Below are positions 27,208 to 35,774 of a DNA stretch of 64,000 nt, piece by piece. The DNA lies in NCBI GenBank assembly GCA_041690995.1, contig JBEPVM010000002.1:26709-90708 (forward strand), written 5' to 3'. The DNA comes from UBA4722 sp041690995 (lineage in GTDB: Bacteria > Pseudomonadota > Gammaproteobacteria > DSM-16500). Each line of letters starts with the position of its first letter. Position 1 is the stretch's first letter. Below the pieces are notes generated by a model. The model had not been told where the DNA came from, made no database searches, and saw only the letters and a program-made list of their open reading frames with translations. The position numbers and the translations under genes were made by a program.

Positions 27208-27729
27208 ATGCATAAACATATTTTATTCGCTACATTGGCTGGACTTTGTATGAGTATGGCAGCTTGTCATGATGATAAACCTTCTAATACTGAGACAGTG
27301 GCAAGTACCGCAACTACTTCCACCTCGCCCGTGACAGCCTCTGCTGATGAGAATACAACCAACATACCTGCTTCACAACAACCCGTAAATCCTAACTCAA
27401 CAGACACAACCATTAACCCCACTACAACGGGATCAGGTGATTCTTCTGCACAGCAACCCGTGCCATTGCCATCTCCAGTAGCGCCTGATGTTGTGCCTAC
27501 AGGGGATAATACGGCTGCCGTGGCACCGTTAACACCGCCACCCGCTAATACTACAATACCCGCACCTTCTACTCCGGCTCCTGTTCCAGGCACACCCGCA
27601 CCTTCTATGCCGATGTCTGATCCCTCTGCACAACCGCAACCCGCACCATCGCCGATGCCTGCTGCTCCATCTACACAGCCACAACCGGTATCTTCCGTGC
27701 CTGATTCATCGACACAGCCAGTACGGTAG
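27208..27729 (+). CDS. Pro/Thr/Ser-rich lipoprotein
   Basis: 173 residues. A signal peptide (MHKHILFATLAGLCMSMAAC) with lipobox S-M-A-A-C places the lipid anchor on Cys20. The rest is low complexity: Thr/Ser/Asn-rich, then many P-A-P, P-S and QPQP runs, with no folded domain visible. Probably an extended surface or periplasmic linker; no enzymatic role can be assigned. A strong AAAAGGAAAA RBS precedes the ATG, and a palindrome follows the stop. Confidence 0.75.
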   Translation: MHKHILFATLAGLCMSMAACHDDKPSNTETVASTATTSTSPVTASADENTTNIPASQQPVNPNSTDTTINPTTTGSGDSSAQQPVPLPSPVAPDVVPTGDNTAAVAPLTPPPANTTIPAPSTPAPVPGTPAPSMPMSDPSAQPQPAPSPMPAAPSTQPQPVSSVPDSSTQPVR

Positions 27730-27735
27730 TCAGGG

Positions 27736-27775
27736 AGGGTGGATTACAACGCAAAAAGAGCGTCTAATCCACCCT
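27736..27775 (+). terminator. Terminator-like palindrome, repeat family 3 (copy 1)
   Basis: AGGGTGGATTA (27736-27746) pairs perfectly with TAATCCACCCT (27765-27775) across ACAACGCAAAAAGAGCGTC. A related palindrome is at 54969-55000. It sits 7 nt after the lipoprotein stop. The nearby stretch ATTTAGCTAAAA then AAAAATTGAATGCGT (from about 27796) also recurs beside the other copy. Confidence 0.7.
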
Positions 27776-27796
27776 ACTGCATGATTGATTCAGGAT

Positions 27797-27952
27797 TTAG
27801 CTAAAAGAGAAAAATTGAATGCGTCTACCCTGGTTAATGAGTGCAACCAATAGTTCAGATAGTAAAAGCTCCTTATAGCTTTTATCAAAAGCTTTTTTAA
27901 ATGCGGTCTTTTTTATTTCCCGTTCATAGGTAGAGATAGATTTTTTACTCAT
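27797..27952 (-). CDS. Short remnant of a small regulatory (HTH-like) protein
   Basis: 51 residues from ATG 27952: MSKKSISTYEREIKKTAFKK, then AFDKSYKELLLSELLVALIN and a divergent tail. The start is fixed by a strong AAAGGAGG site 8 nt upstream. The N-terminus resembles small XRE-type antitoxin regulators that continue with a helix-turn-helix after S-E-L-L; here that part is missing, so the gene is probably truncated by the repeat region behind it. Divergent from the TA pair at 28092. Confidence 0.5.
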   Translation of the reverse strand: MSKKSISTYEREIKKTAFKKAFDKSYKELLLSELLVALINQGRRIQFFSFS

Positions 27953-28056
27953 AATATATGCCTCCTTTATTTCTTGTTTCATATTCTCTTTTGAGTAACA
28001 GGGCTCTATTTTTTTCTTGCTGAGGTAATTTTTTCTTTTTCTTCCTAAGACTAGTA

Positions 28057-28085
28057 TTGACAAAATGCACACATTGGGATAAATA
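28057..28085 (+). promoter_or_regulatory. Promoter of TA copy 2, apparently giving leaderless toxin mRNA
   Basis: Perfect TTGACA (28057-28062), 17-nt spacer, TAAATA (28080-28085), then exactly 6 nt to the toxin ATG. There is no room for a Shine-Dalgarno. Same geometry as copy 1 at 12849-12876. Confidence 0.55.
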
Positions 28086-28091
28086 TGTACT

Positions 28092-28403
28092 ATGACAGAG
28101 AAAAAACAACAATATAATTTTTCAGATGAAAAAAATAAGCAATTAATAAAAGAGCGAAACATTAGTTTTGAAGAGATTATTGCAGCAATAGAAGAAGGTG
28201 CGGTGTTAGACGTGTTACCACATCCTAATTCTGCTAAATATCCTAAACAAAAAATGTACGTTCTTAATATGAATAACTATGTGTATTTAGTGCCTTTTAT
28301 TAGGAAAGATGAAAATACTGTATTTTTAAAAACTATCTTTCCTCATCGAAAATTAACTAAGCAATATTTAAGAGGTAAAAGAGATGAAAAAGAAAAAACA
28401 TGA
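28092..28403 (+). CDS. BrnT-like type II toxin (copy 2)
   Basis: 103 residues, clear paralogue of the toxin at 12516: ISFEEIIAAIEEGAVLDVLP, HPNSAKY, YVYLVPFI, then VFLKTIFPHRKLTKQYL. A RelE/BrnT-like nuclease is the likely function, inferred from the family resemblance and pairing. It has no ribosome-binding site and lies directly behind its promoter. It overlaps the antitoxin gene by 20 nt, the same overlap as in copy 1. Confidence 0.75.
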   Translation: MTEKKQQYNFSDEKNKQLIKERNISFEEIIAAIEEGAVLDVLPHPNSAKYPKQKMYVLNMNNYVYLVPFIRKDENTVFLKTIFPHRKLTKQYLRGKRDEKEKT

Positions 28404-28689
28404 TATTGTTGCCTTTGGCCTCGATCAAGAAGAGCAGGATATCAGCGATGCTATTGATCAACTTATTGAGAAAGGTAAGTTGAAGAGCGTGAATAATTTA
28501 AAAGAAGAACTTGCTTTTTCGAAGGAAGCTGCGGCAAATTATTTTCGAAAAGATAAGCGGGTCAATATCCGTATCTCTAGCAACGATTTGGCTCGCCTAA
28601 AACAAAAAGCAGCGTATAAAGGGCTGCCTTATCAAACCTTTATTGCTAGCGTTTTGCACGAATATGCAGCAGGGCATTTTAACGATTAA
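28384..28689 (+). CDS. CopG-like antitoxin (copy 2)
   Basis: 101 residues: a basic start, an acidic middle, then RVNIRISSNDLARLKQKAAY and GLPYQTFIASVLHEYAAGHF, the ribbon-helix-helix end matching the copy 1 antitoxin. The AAGAGGTAAAA ribosome site upstream of ATG 28384 is shared with copy 1. Expected to neutralise the toxin and repress the operon. Confidence 0.8.
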   Translation: MKKKKHDIVAFGLDQEEQDISDAIDQLIEKGKLKSVNNLKEELAFSKEAAANYFRKDKRVNIRISSNDLARLKQKAAYKGLPYQTFIASVLHEYAAGHFND

Positions 28690-28761
28690 TCAGTCTGATT
28701 TTTTCAAGAATAACTGTAGAATATAAACCTTATCCAAAGATTATGTGAATGGAATAAATTC

Positions 28762-30252
28762 GTGTTGGACTTTAAAAAACTAAAGCTAGTATGTATTACA
28801 GTTATCTTAAGCGGTGCTTTAGCAGGCTGCATGGTAGGGCCTGATTTTCATCTGCCAGCGCCTCCCACAACAAAAACGTATACTAAAACGATATTACCTC
28901 ACAAAACAACTCGTGTATTAGCCGCAGGCAATGCAGGAAAAACCCAATACTTTATTAACAATCAAGATATCCCTGCGGAATGGTGGACTTTGTATCATTC
29001 CACTGCATTAAACCGTTTAATCACAATGGGTCTCGCGAATAGTCCTAATTTTGCGGCGGCTAAAGCGACTTTGCTCCAGGCGCAAGAAAATTTAAATGCC
29101 CAAATGGGTACACTTTTATTCCCCACTGTGAATGCTGTAGCGAATGGCCAGCGACAAAAATTTTCTGGCGCAACCATTGGTAACGATGTGCCTTCCAGTA
29201 TTTTTAATCTCTATAATGTAGGAGTTGCTGTTTCTTATACCTTTGACCTATTTGGTAGCTCAAGACGTCAAATAGAAGCGTTGCGAGCGCAAGTTGATTT
29301 TAGATATTATCAACTACAAGCAGCTTATTTAGCTTTAACAGCCAATATTGTGACGACCGCCATCACCACTGCCTCATTACAAGCACAAATTAATGCCCTT
29401 CATCAATTGATTCGAGAAGAAAACAATCAACTCGCTATTAATATCCAACAATTTAAGCTAGGTAGTACTTCGGAGGCGAACGTGTTTTCACAACAAACCC
29501 AGCTAGCACAAACCAATGCGTTATTGCCTCCTTTAGAACAAAGTTTAAGTCGAGCGCAGCATGCGCTTGCTGTACTTGTCGGTTCCTTACCCAGTGAAAG
29601 CCAATTGCCCTCTATTGATTTAAATAAATTGAATTTACCAGCGCGGTTACCTGTGAGCCTCCCTTCTGCGTTAGTGCGTCAACGACCTGATATACAAGCT
29701 GCGGAAGCGTTACTTCACCAGGCCAATGCGCAAGTAGGTGTTGCAACAGCTAATTTATTTCCACAAATCACTCTCGGTACCACTAATTATGGCTGGTCAT
29801 CTTCTACAGTGAATGATCTTTTTCATCCTGCGACATTGACATGGAGTATAGGCGGTCAAATACTACAACCCCTATTCCAAGGAGGCGCGTTACGCGCACA
29901 AAAACGTGCTGCTATGGCTGCTTATGAACAAGTCTGGGCGCAATACCGTCAAACCGTATTACAAGCTTTTCAGAATGTGGCTGATTCATTGCGCGCATTG
30001 GAGTCAGATGCAAAAGAATTAAAAGCACAAAAACGTGCTGAAATAGCCGCGTATGCTGCGCTAAAACTGACGAAAGGGCAGTATCGTTTAGGCAGTGTGG
30101 ATTATCTACCTGTATTGACGGCTGAGCAGCAATATCAGCAAGCGTTAGTGAATCGCATTCAAGCACAAGCCGCACGTTATTCCGATACGGCTGCATTATT
30201 TCAAGCCTTAGGTGGGGGATGGTGGCATAGAACAGAAGGAGAGATACAATGA
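28762..30252 (+). CDS. RND efflux outer-membrane lipoprotein (NodT/OprM family)
   Basis: 496 residues starting at GTG 28762. Signal peptide with lipobox LAGC then MVGPDFHLPAPP, the classic start of NodT-family channels. Two outer-membrane efflux repeats follow, with AAKATLLQAQENLNAQMG, VRQRPDIQAAEALLHQANAQ and LTKGQYRLGSVDYLPVLTAE. It forms the outer-membrane duct of a tripartite pump with the next two genes. The stop overlaps the following ATG (ATGA). Confidence 0.94.
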   Translation: MLDFKKLKLVCITVILSGALAGCMVGPDFHLPAPPTTKTYTKTILPHKTTRVLAAGNAGKTQYFINNQDIPAEWWTLYHSTALNRLITMGLANSPNFAAAKATLLQAQENLNAQMGTLLFPTVNAVANGQRQKFSGATIGNDVPSSIFNLYNVGVAVSYTFDLFGSSRRQIEALRAQVDFRYYQLQAAYLALTANIVTTAITTASLQAQINALHQLIREENNQLAINIQQFKLGSTSEANVFSQQTQLAQTNALLPPLEQSLSRAQHALAVLVGSLPSESQLPSIDLNKLNLPARLPVSLPSALVRQRPDIQAAEALLHQANAQVGVATANLFPQITLGTTNYGWSSSTVNDLFHPATLTWSIGGQILQPLFQGGALRAQKRAAMAAYEQVWAQYRQTVLQAFQNVADSLRALESDAKELKAQKRAEIAAYAALKLTKGQYRLGSVDYLPVLTAEQQYQQALVNRIQAQAARYSDTAALFQALGGGWWHRTEGEIQ

Positions 30253-31379
30253 AAAAACCTTTATTAAAAATGCTCATTGTCGTTGCTTTATTATTCGGCG
30301 GTATTTTTGGTTATAAAATTATTAAAGGCATGATAATGGGCCATGCAATGGCATCCATGGGCCAACCTGCGGTTTACGTTTCTACGATGGATATTAAATA
30401 TATGCCGTGGCAATCACAGCTAAAAGCTGTCGGCAGTGTGCGAGCTGTCTTAGGCGTTAACGTGACAACTGAATTGGCAGGGATGGTTAAAGCCGTTTAT
30501 TTTACGCCAGGTGCAACTGTCAAAAAAGGCGATCTACTCGCCCAGCTTAATATTGATCCTGATATAGCAGGGCTACATGTGCTTGAAGCCAATGCAGAAC
30601 TTGCTGCAGCGGTCTATAAGCGTGATGCAGCTCAATACAAAATTCATGCGATTAGCAAAGCAGTGCTGGATTCCGATGAAGCAAACCTTAAGAGTACTCA
30701 AGCACAAGTCACACAACAAACCGCTGTGATCGCGCAAAAAACTATCCGCGCACCTTTTGATGGGCGGTTAGGTATCTCTGCAATCAACCCAGGGCAGTAT
30801 ATTAATCCTGGCAATACCATCACAATGCTTCAAACGATAGACCCTGTGTATGTTGATTTTTATGTACCTCAACAAGCACTGGCTTCTATTAAAACAGGAC
30901 AGTCTGTAGTAATCCAGGTAGATACTTTTCCAGATGTGTTATTTAATGGAGTTGTTTCAACCATTGATCCTGCCCTCGATTCAAGCGTTCGTAATGTTAA
31001 AGTAGAAGCAACCATTAAAAACCCAAACGCTCAATTAACCCCAGGCATGTTCGCATCTGTTACGGTGGATACTGGAAACCCAAAATCGTATCTCACCTTG
31101 CCGCTCAATGCAGTGACTTTTAATCCGTATGGTGAAAGTGTTTATATTGTGAATGAAATGCGAAAAAATAAAAAAAGCAAACCTTATCTAGTTGCAAAAG
31201 AAACATTTGTTGTCACGGGAGAAAAGCGTGACAATCAAATAATCATTTTAAAAGGATTAAAGGAAGGCGACAAAGTCGTCACAAGTGGCCAGATGAAGCT
31301 TAAGAATGGAAGCACCGTTGTTATTAATAATACTGTTGCGCCTGAAAATGATATCCAATCAACATCTACTGATGAATAA
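30249..31379 (+). CDS. RND efflux periplasmic adaptor (membrane fusion protein)
   Basis: 376 residues. N-terminal membrane anchor (about 5-24), lipoyl half-motifs (VKAVYFTPGATVKKGDLLAQ and RAPFDGRLGISAINPGQYIN), a helical hairpin between them, and a beta-barrel domain (ANAQLTPGMFASVTV region). Bridges the inner-membrane RND pump at 31401 and the outer-membrane channel at 28762. Translationally coupled to the upstream gene. Confidence 0.94.
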   Translation: MKKPLLKMLIVVALLFGGIFGYKIIKGMIMGHAMASMGQPAVYVSTMDIKYMPWQSQLKAVGSVRAVLGVNVTTELAGMVKAVYFTPGATVKKGDLLAQLNIDPDIAGLHVLEANAELAAAVYKRDAAQYKIHAISKAVLDSDEANLKSTQAQVTQQTAVIAQKTIRAPFDGRLGISAINPGQYINPGNTITMLQTIDPVYVDFYVPQQALASIKTGQSVVIQVDTFPDVLFNGVVSTIDPALDSSVRNVKVEATIKNPNAQLTPGMFASVTVDTGNPKSYLTLPLNAVTFNPYGESVYIVNEMRKNKKSKPYLVAKETFVVTGEKRDNQIIILKGLKEGDKVVTSGQMKLKNGSTVVINNTVAPENDIQSTSTDE

Positions 31380-31400
31380 TATAGAAGGTAATATTTTTAG

Positions 31401-34400
31401 ATGACATTCACAGATCTTTTTATCAAACGTCCTGTATTGGCTACCGTGATTAGCCTGCTTATTTTAGCGTTGGGATTGCGTTCTGTCGGCTTGCTACCTA
31501 TTTTGCAATACCCTTTTACCGAAAATGCAGTCGTGACTGTTTCAACAACCTACACTGGCGCTAATCCAGCGCTGATTGCAGGATTTATCACAACCCCCTT
31601 GGAAAATTCTATTGCACAGGCAAGCGGCATTGATTATATGACATCGAGCAGTACCCAAGGAACGAGTACTATTCAAGCCAACTTATTATTGAACTATGAT
31701 CCCAATAAAGCTGTTTCGGACATTAACACTAAAGTGAATGCAGTGTTAAACCAATTGCCAAAAGGAGCACAGCAACCGGTTATCAATGTTGCTGTGGGTG
31801 AAGCGATTGATTCTATGTATATTGGGTTTTACAGTAAAATTCTACCCAGCAATAAAATTACAGACTATCTCGTACGGAATGTGCAGCCAAAATTGCAAGC
31901 CATTAATGGTGTGCAAATGGCAGAAATCCTAGGCCAAAGAACATTTGCCATGCGTGCCTGGTTAGACCCCGTTAAATTAGCAGGTTATCAAATAACAGCA
32001 GATGATATCTCTCATAAATTAGCGTCTAATAATTTTATTTCTGCCGTAGGTCGTACCAAAGGCAATATGTTTACCATTGATTTAACAGCAGATACGGGTC
32101 TGACTAGCGTTGATCAATTCCGTCAGTTAGCTCTCAAATCACAAAATGGCGCGATTGTCCGTTTAGGCGATGTGAGTACTGTCAGCTTGGGTTCGCAAGA
32201 TTATAGCAGTGCAGTTCAATTTGATGGACAGCCTTCTGTTTATATTGGTATTAAAATCGCACCAGCAGCAAATTTATTAACAGTCATAGATAAAGTAAAA
32301 AAAGCATTTCCTGAAATCGAAGAGCAATTACCCGAAGGATTAAATGCCAAAGTTGTTTACGATGCCTCTGCGTTTGTGAATAGTTCCATTCATGAAGTGG
32401 TGCATTCTTTGTTTGAAGCATTACTCATTGTCACTGTTGTGATTTTTTTATTCTTGGGGTCTATACGCTCAGTTATTATCCCCGTGATTGCAATGCCTCT
32501 CTCTCTGATCGGCACATTTTTTATGATGCTATTACTGGGCTACTCTATTAATTTGCTTTCACTATTAGCTTTAGTGCTTGCCATTGGCTTAGTGGTCGAT
32601 GATGCGATTATTATCGTTGAAAACATTCACCGCCATATCGAAGAAGGAATGAACCCTATTCCTGCTGCCCTGCAAGGCGCCCGAGAATTAGCAGGCCCTA
32701 TTATTGCTATTTCTATCGTATTAATCGCAGTCTATGTTCCGATTGGATTTATGGGTGGGTTAACAGGCGCTTTATTTACTGAATTTGCGTTCACATTAGC
32801 AGGGGCTGTCGGTATATCTGCCGTGATTGCTTTGACGTTATCACCCATGATGTGTTCACGCTTTTTTGAAAAAAACCATACGACAGCTAATAAATTCATC
32901 CAATATATTGATAACCTTTTTGATAAATTGCATGATATCTATCAACGCGCATTGAATAACGCATTGAATTATTTACCTGTGATTGCTGTTTTTGCCGCTA
33001 TTATATTATTCAGTAATTATTTTTTATTTATATCATCCAAAGCAGAACTCGCACCGCAAGAAGATCAAGGCATTATTCTTTCCATGTTAACCGCTTCGCC
33101 AAACGCAACATTAGCTCAAACGCAACTTTATTCTCGTGCCACGAACAAAGTGTATTTCCAATTCCCCGAAACAGACCACACCTTCATGGTCGATGGTTAT
33201 AATGGATTAAATACCAGCATTGGCGGCATGGTATTAAAACCTTGGGATGAACGCCACCGTACAACGAATGTCATGCAGCCTGAGGTACAAAAGGCATTAG
33301 ATCAAATTTCTGGTGCTAAAATAGCCGCTTTCCAAATGGCATCGTTACCTGGCGGTGGGGGTGGCTTACCTATTCAATTTGTGATTCAAACGACTCGAAG
33401 TTTTGAGGAACTTAATACATTAGCACAGTTATTTATTCAAAAAGCATGGAAAAAAGGGATTTTCTTATATGTCGATTCAGATTTAAAATTTGATAAAGCA
33501 CAAACAGAAATTTCACTGAATGCAGATAAAATTTCTGAGCTTGGCCTCACTATGCAAGATATAGGTAACACATTAGGTTCAGCCTTAAGTGAAGGATACG
33601 TTAATTATTTCAATTTAGCGGGGCGTTCTTATCAAGTGATTCCGCAAGTCATGCAGGTAGATCGTTTAACAGATAATCAATTATTAAATTACTATATTAA
33701 GGCAGCGAATGGCATTTCGATTCCTTTGTCTTCTGTCGCGACATTAAAAACAAAAGTGGTTCCAGAATCACTCAATCATTTTCAACAGCTTAACTCCACC
33801 ACGATTTCTGCTGTTGCATTTCCAGGCGTTACAATGAGTGATGCACTCAATAGCTTAAAAGCTATCGCCACAGAGATTTTACCGCAAGGTTATACGATTG
33901 ATTACGCAGGACAGTCACGCCAGTATATACAAGAAAATAGCGCATTAATTCTGACCTTCTTTTTTGCACTTATTATTATTTACCTTGCGCTTGCTGCGCA
34001 ATTCGAAAGTTTTCGTGATCCACTGATTGTTTTAATCAGCGTTCCTATGTCTATTTGTGGAGCGATGATTTTTATTAGTTTAGGTGTAGGTGACGCAAGC
34101 TTGAATATTTATACTGAAGTCGGCTTAGTGACTTTAATTGGGTTAATCAGCAAACACGGGATTTTAATCGTGCAATTCGCGAACGATTTACAAAAAGCAG
34201 GAAAGAATAAACGTGAGGCAATAGAGACTGCCTCTGCCGTTCGATTACGTCCTATTCTGATGACAACTGCTGCGATGGTCTTCGGCGTTGTGCCACTCAT
34301 CACCGCAACAGGCGCGGGTGCAGTCAGTCGTTTTGATATTGGGCTAGTCATTGCAACAGGTATTTCTATCGGCACTTTATTCACATTATTTGTCGTACCT

Positions 34401-34451
34401 GCCATGTATTTGTTTTTGGCGGGCGATAGGTCGAAAGCAGCTATTGAGTAA
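31401..34451 (+). CDS. RND multidrug efflux permease (AcrB/MexF-like, HAE1)
   Basis: 1016 residues, twelve membrane helices and two large periplasmic loops. Proton-relay residues are present: the Asp pair in LAIGLVVDDAIIIVENIHRH and the Lys in GLISKHGILIVQFAN. It starts TFTDLFIKRPVLATVISLLI as in RND pumps. Exports amphipathic compounds by proton antiport; the substrate cannot be told from sequence. Third gene of the operon; no local regulator gene is next to it. Confidence 0.95.
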   Translation: MTFTDLFIKRPVLATVISLLILALGLRSVGLLPILQYPFTENAVVTVSTTYTGANPALIAGFITTPLENSIAQASGIDYMTSSSTQGTSTIQANLLLNYDPNKAVSDINTKVNAVLNQLPKGAQQPVINVAVGEAIDSMYIGFYSKILPSNKITDYLVRNVQPKLQAINGVQMAEILGQRTFAMRAWLDPVKLAGYQITADDISHKLASNNFISAVGRTKGNMFTIDLTADTGLTSVDQFRQLALKSQNGAIVRLGDVSTVSLGSQDYSSAVQFDGQPSVYIGIKIAPAANLLTVIDKVKKAFPEIEEQLPEGLNAKVVYDASAFVNSSIHEVVHSLFEALLIVTVVIFLFLGSIRSVIIPVIAMPLSLIGTFFMMLLLGYSINLLSLLALVLAIGLVVDDAIIIVENIHRHIEEGMNPIPAALQGARELAGPIIAISIVLIAVYVPIGFMGGLTGALFTEFAFTLAGAVGISAVIALTLSPMMCSRFFEKNHTTANKFIQYIDNLFDKLHDIYQRALNNALNYLPVIAVFAAIILFSNYFLFISSKAELAPQEDQGIILSMLTASPNATLAQTQLYSRATNKVYFQFPETDHTFMVDGYNGLNTSIGGMVLKPWDERHRTTNVMQPEVQKALDQISGAKIAAFQMASLPGGGGGLPIQFVIQTTRSFEELNTLAQLFIQKAWKKGIFLYVDSDLKFDKAQTEISLNADKISELGLTMQDIGNTLGSALSEGYVNYFNLAGRSYQVIPQVMQVDRLTDNQLLNYYIKAANGISIPLSSVATLKTKVVPESLNHFQQLNSTTISAVAFPGVTMSDALNSLKAIATEILPQGYTIDYAGQSRQYIQENSALILTFFFALIIIYLALAAQFESFRDPLIVLISVPMSICGAMIFISLGVGDASLNIYTEVGLVTLIGLISKHGILIVQFANDLQKAGKNKREAIETASAVRLRPILMTTAAMVFGVVPLITATGAGAVSRFDIGLVIATGISIGTLFTLFVVPAMYLFLAGDRSKAAIE

Positions 34452-34653
34452 TTCGCTTACATCCTTTCAACTCACTTGAAAAATACATCAAGCGTTTGTT
34501 TAATAAGGTATTTTTTGACCATCTCCACATTGAGAAACAATTTTTATACAATTTGATAACAAAGATGCTATAATTAAATGAATATTTTTATTTCATGCAT
34601 CTTTATACAGGCATAGTACAATCATATTAATTTTAAGATAGGAATAAACAGCC

Positions 34654-35715
34654 ATGTCCAGCAACCGGTTACCTTTAGGTTCCTCTTTACGTCTTGTGGC
34701 TTTTTTAGATGTTGACGACACACTGATCATAACAGAGGATACAGAGCTGGGTCGTATACGCACATTAAATCAACAGCTAATCAATCAATTGAAAAAAAAT
34801 AGAATTAATCACATATATTTATTTACAAACATGGATTTAGCAGATGTTAATCATCACGATAGCCCTAACCGTATCACTCGTAAGCGATTAATTAGTGAGC
34901 TTAACTTGCAAGGGATAACAGTTGATGGGGTTCTTACACCAGCCGACCCTGTTTATAAGAAAGGTCCCGGAGCAGCGTTTAATGACTTATATCTGAGCGC
35001 ATATGGTAAAAAAACACAAAATCAAAGTTATGAGGAAGAAGATCAAAAATTTAAGGAATGTCTGGCTAAGCAACATGTTGAAGAAACGTATGTCGGTAAA
35101 AAACGTGCTGCAGGTCAAAAGCGCAGCATGTTTCAATATTTCCTTGAAAATAAACCAGCCGATATTGCATCAATCATTTATTTTGAAGATGATAAAACAT
35201 GTATTGACGCAGTATCTGAATTAATACAGCCATTAGATTCTAATATTCATTTTACAACTTGCCAGGTACAGCTACACTCTGTTAAATCTCAGCAGGAGAA
35301 CAAATATTATGCTGATGTCGTTTCTAGGAGTATTGCAACAAGCAAAGAAATGTTCTTGAAAAAATTAAAGGAAAACTTAAATAATCCAAATATTACTAAA
35401 GAAGACATTCTGGATTTTTTTAATGAAATAAAGAAAAAAGATGGAAAATACGCTTATATTCACGCACAAAAAAATCCAACCTGGGATAAATTCAGGGTGT
35501 TTTTTAAATGTTCTTCCAATAAAAATGAAGAAAAATTTTGGCACACCGCAACTTATCAAAAAGCGGTTGGAATTTTGAAAGAAGCTTATCAAAGCCGCAA
35601 CGCTCAGTCAGTTCATGAAACACGAGTCAATGATGAAAATGAATTTATTGATTATTATAGAGGAAATTCTCCAATTCACCTTTTTTCCACTACGACAAGA
35701 AACAATACTAAATAA
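34654..35715 (+). CDS. HAD-motif protein of unknown function (effector candidate)
   Basis: 353 residues, soluble, no signal peptide. Motif I FLDVDDTLI with Asp19 and Asp21 matches the catalytic D-x-D-x-T of HAD phosphohydrolases; motif II is likely YLFTNMD (Thr58), and motif IV is IIYFEDDKTCIDAV near 175-185. A cap-like charged region (100-160) lies between. The C-terminal ~140 residues are Lys/Asn-rich with no family I recognise. A phosphatase activity is plausible. It sits next to an ankyrin gene on the opposite strand; a secreted role is inference. Confidence 0.6.
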   Translation: MSSNRLPLGSSLRLVAFLDVDDTLIITEDTELGRIRTLNQQLINQLKKNRINHIYLFTNMDLADVNHHDSPNRITRKRLISELNLQGITVDGVLTPADPVYKKGPGAAFNDLYLSAYGKKTQNQSYEEEDQKFKECLAKQHVEETYVGKKRAAGQKRSMFQYFLENKPADIASIIYFEDDKTCIDAVSELIQPLDSNIHFTTCQVQLHSVKSQQENKYYADVVSRSIATSKEMFLKKLKENLNNPNITKEDILDFFNEIKKKDGKYAYIHAQKNPTWDKFRVFFKCSSNKNEEKFWHTATYQKAVGILKEAYQSRNAQSVHETRVNDENEFIDYYRGNSPIHLFSTTTRNNTK

Positions 35716-35733
35716 TCATGGAAATTAAGGAAG

Positions 35734-35755
35734 TGGCCAAATCCTTATTTGGCCA
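35734..35755. terminator. Hairpin between convergent genes
   Basis: TGGCCAAAT (35734-35742), loop CCTT, ATTTGGCCA (35747-35755): a perfect 9-bp stem between the convergent genes 34654 and 35775, able to serve both strands. The U-tract is short on either side. Confidence 0.6.
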
Positions 35756-35774
35756 ATCTTGTGGACTAAAGTTA

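Noticed and set aside
27267..27593. Gly/Val-rich minus-strand ORF of 108 codons
   Set aside because: Antisense shadow of the Pro/Thr-rich lipoprotein; its bias follows from the codons on the plus strand.
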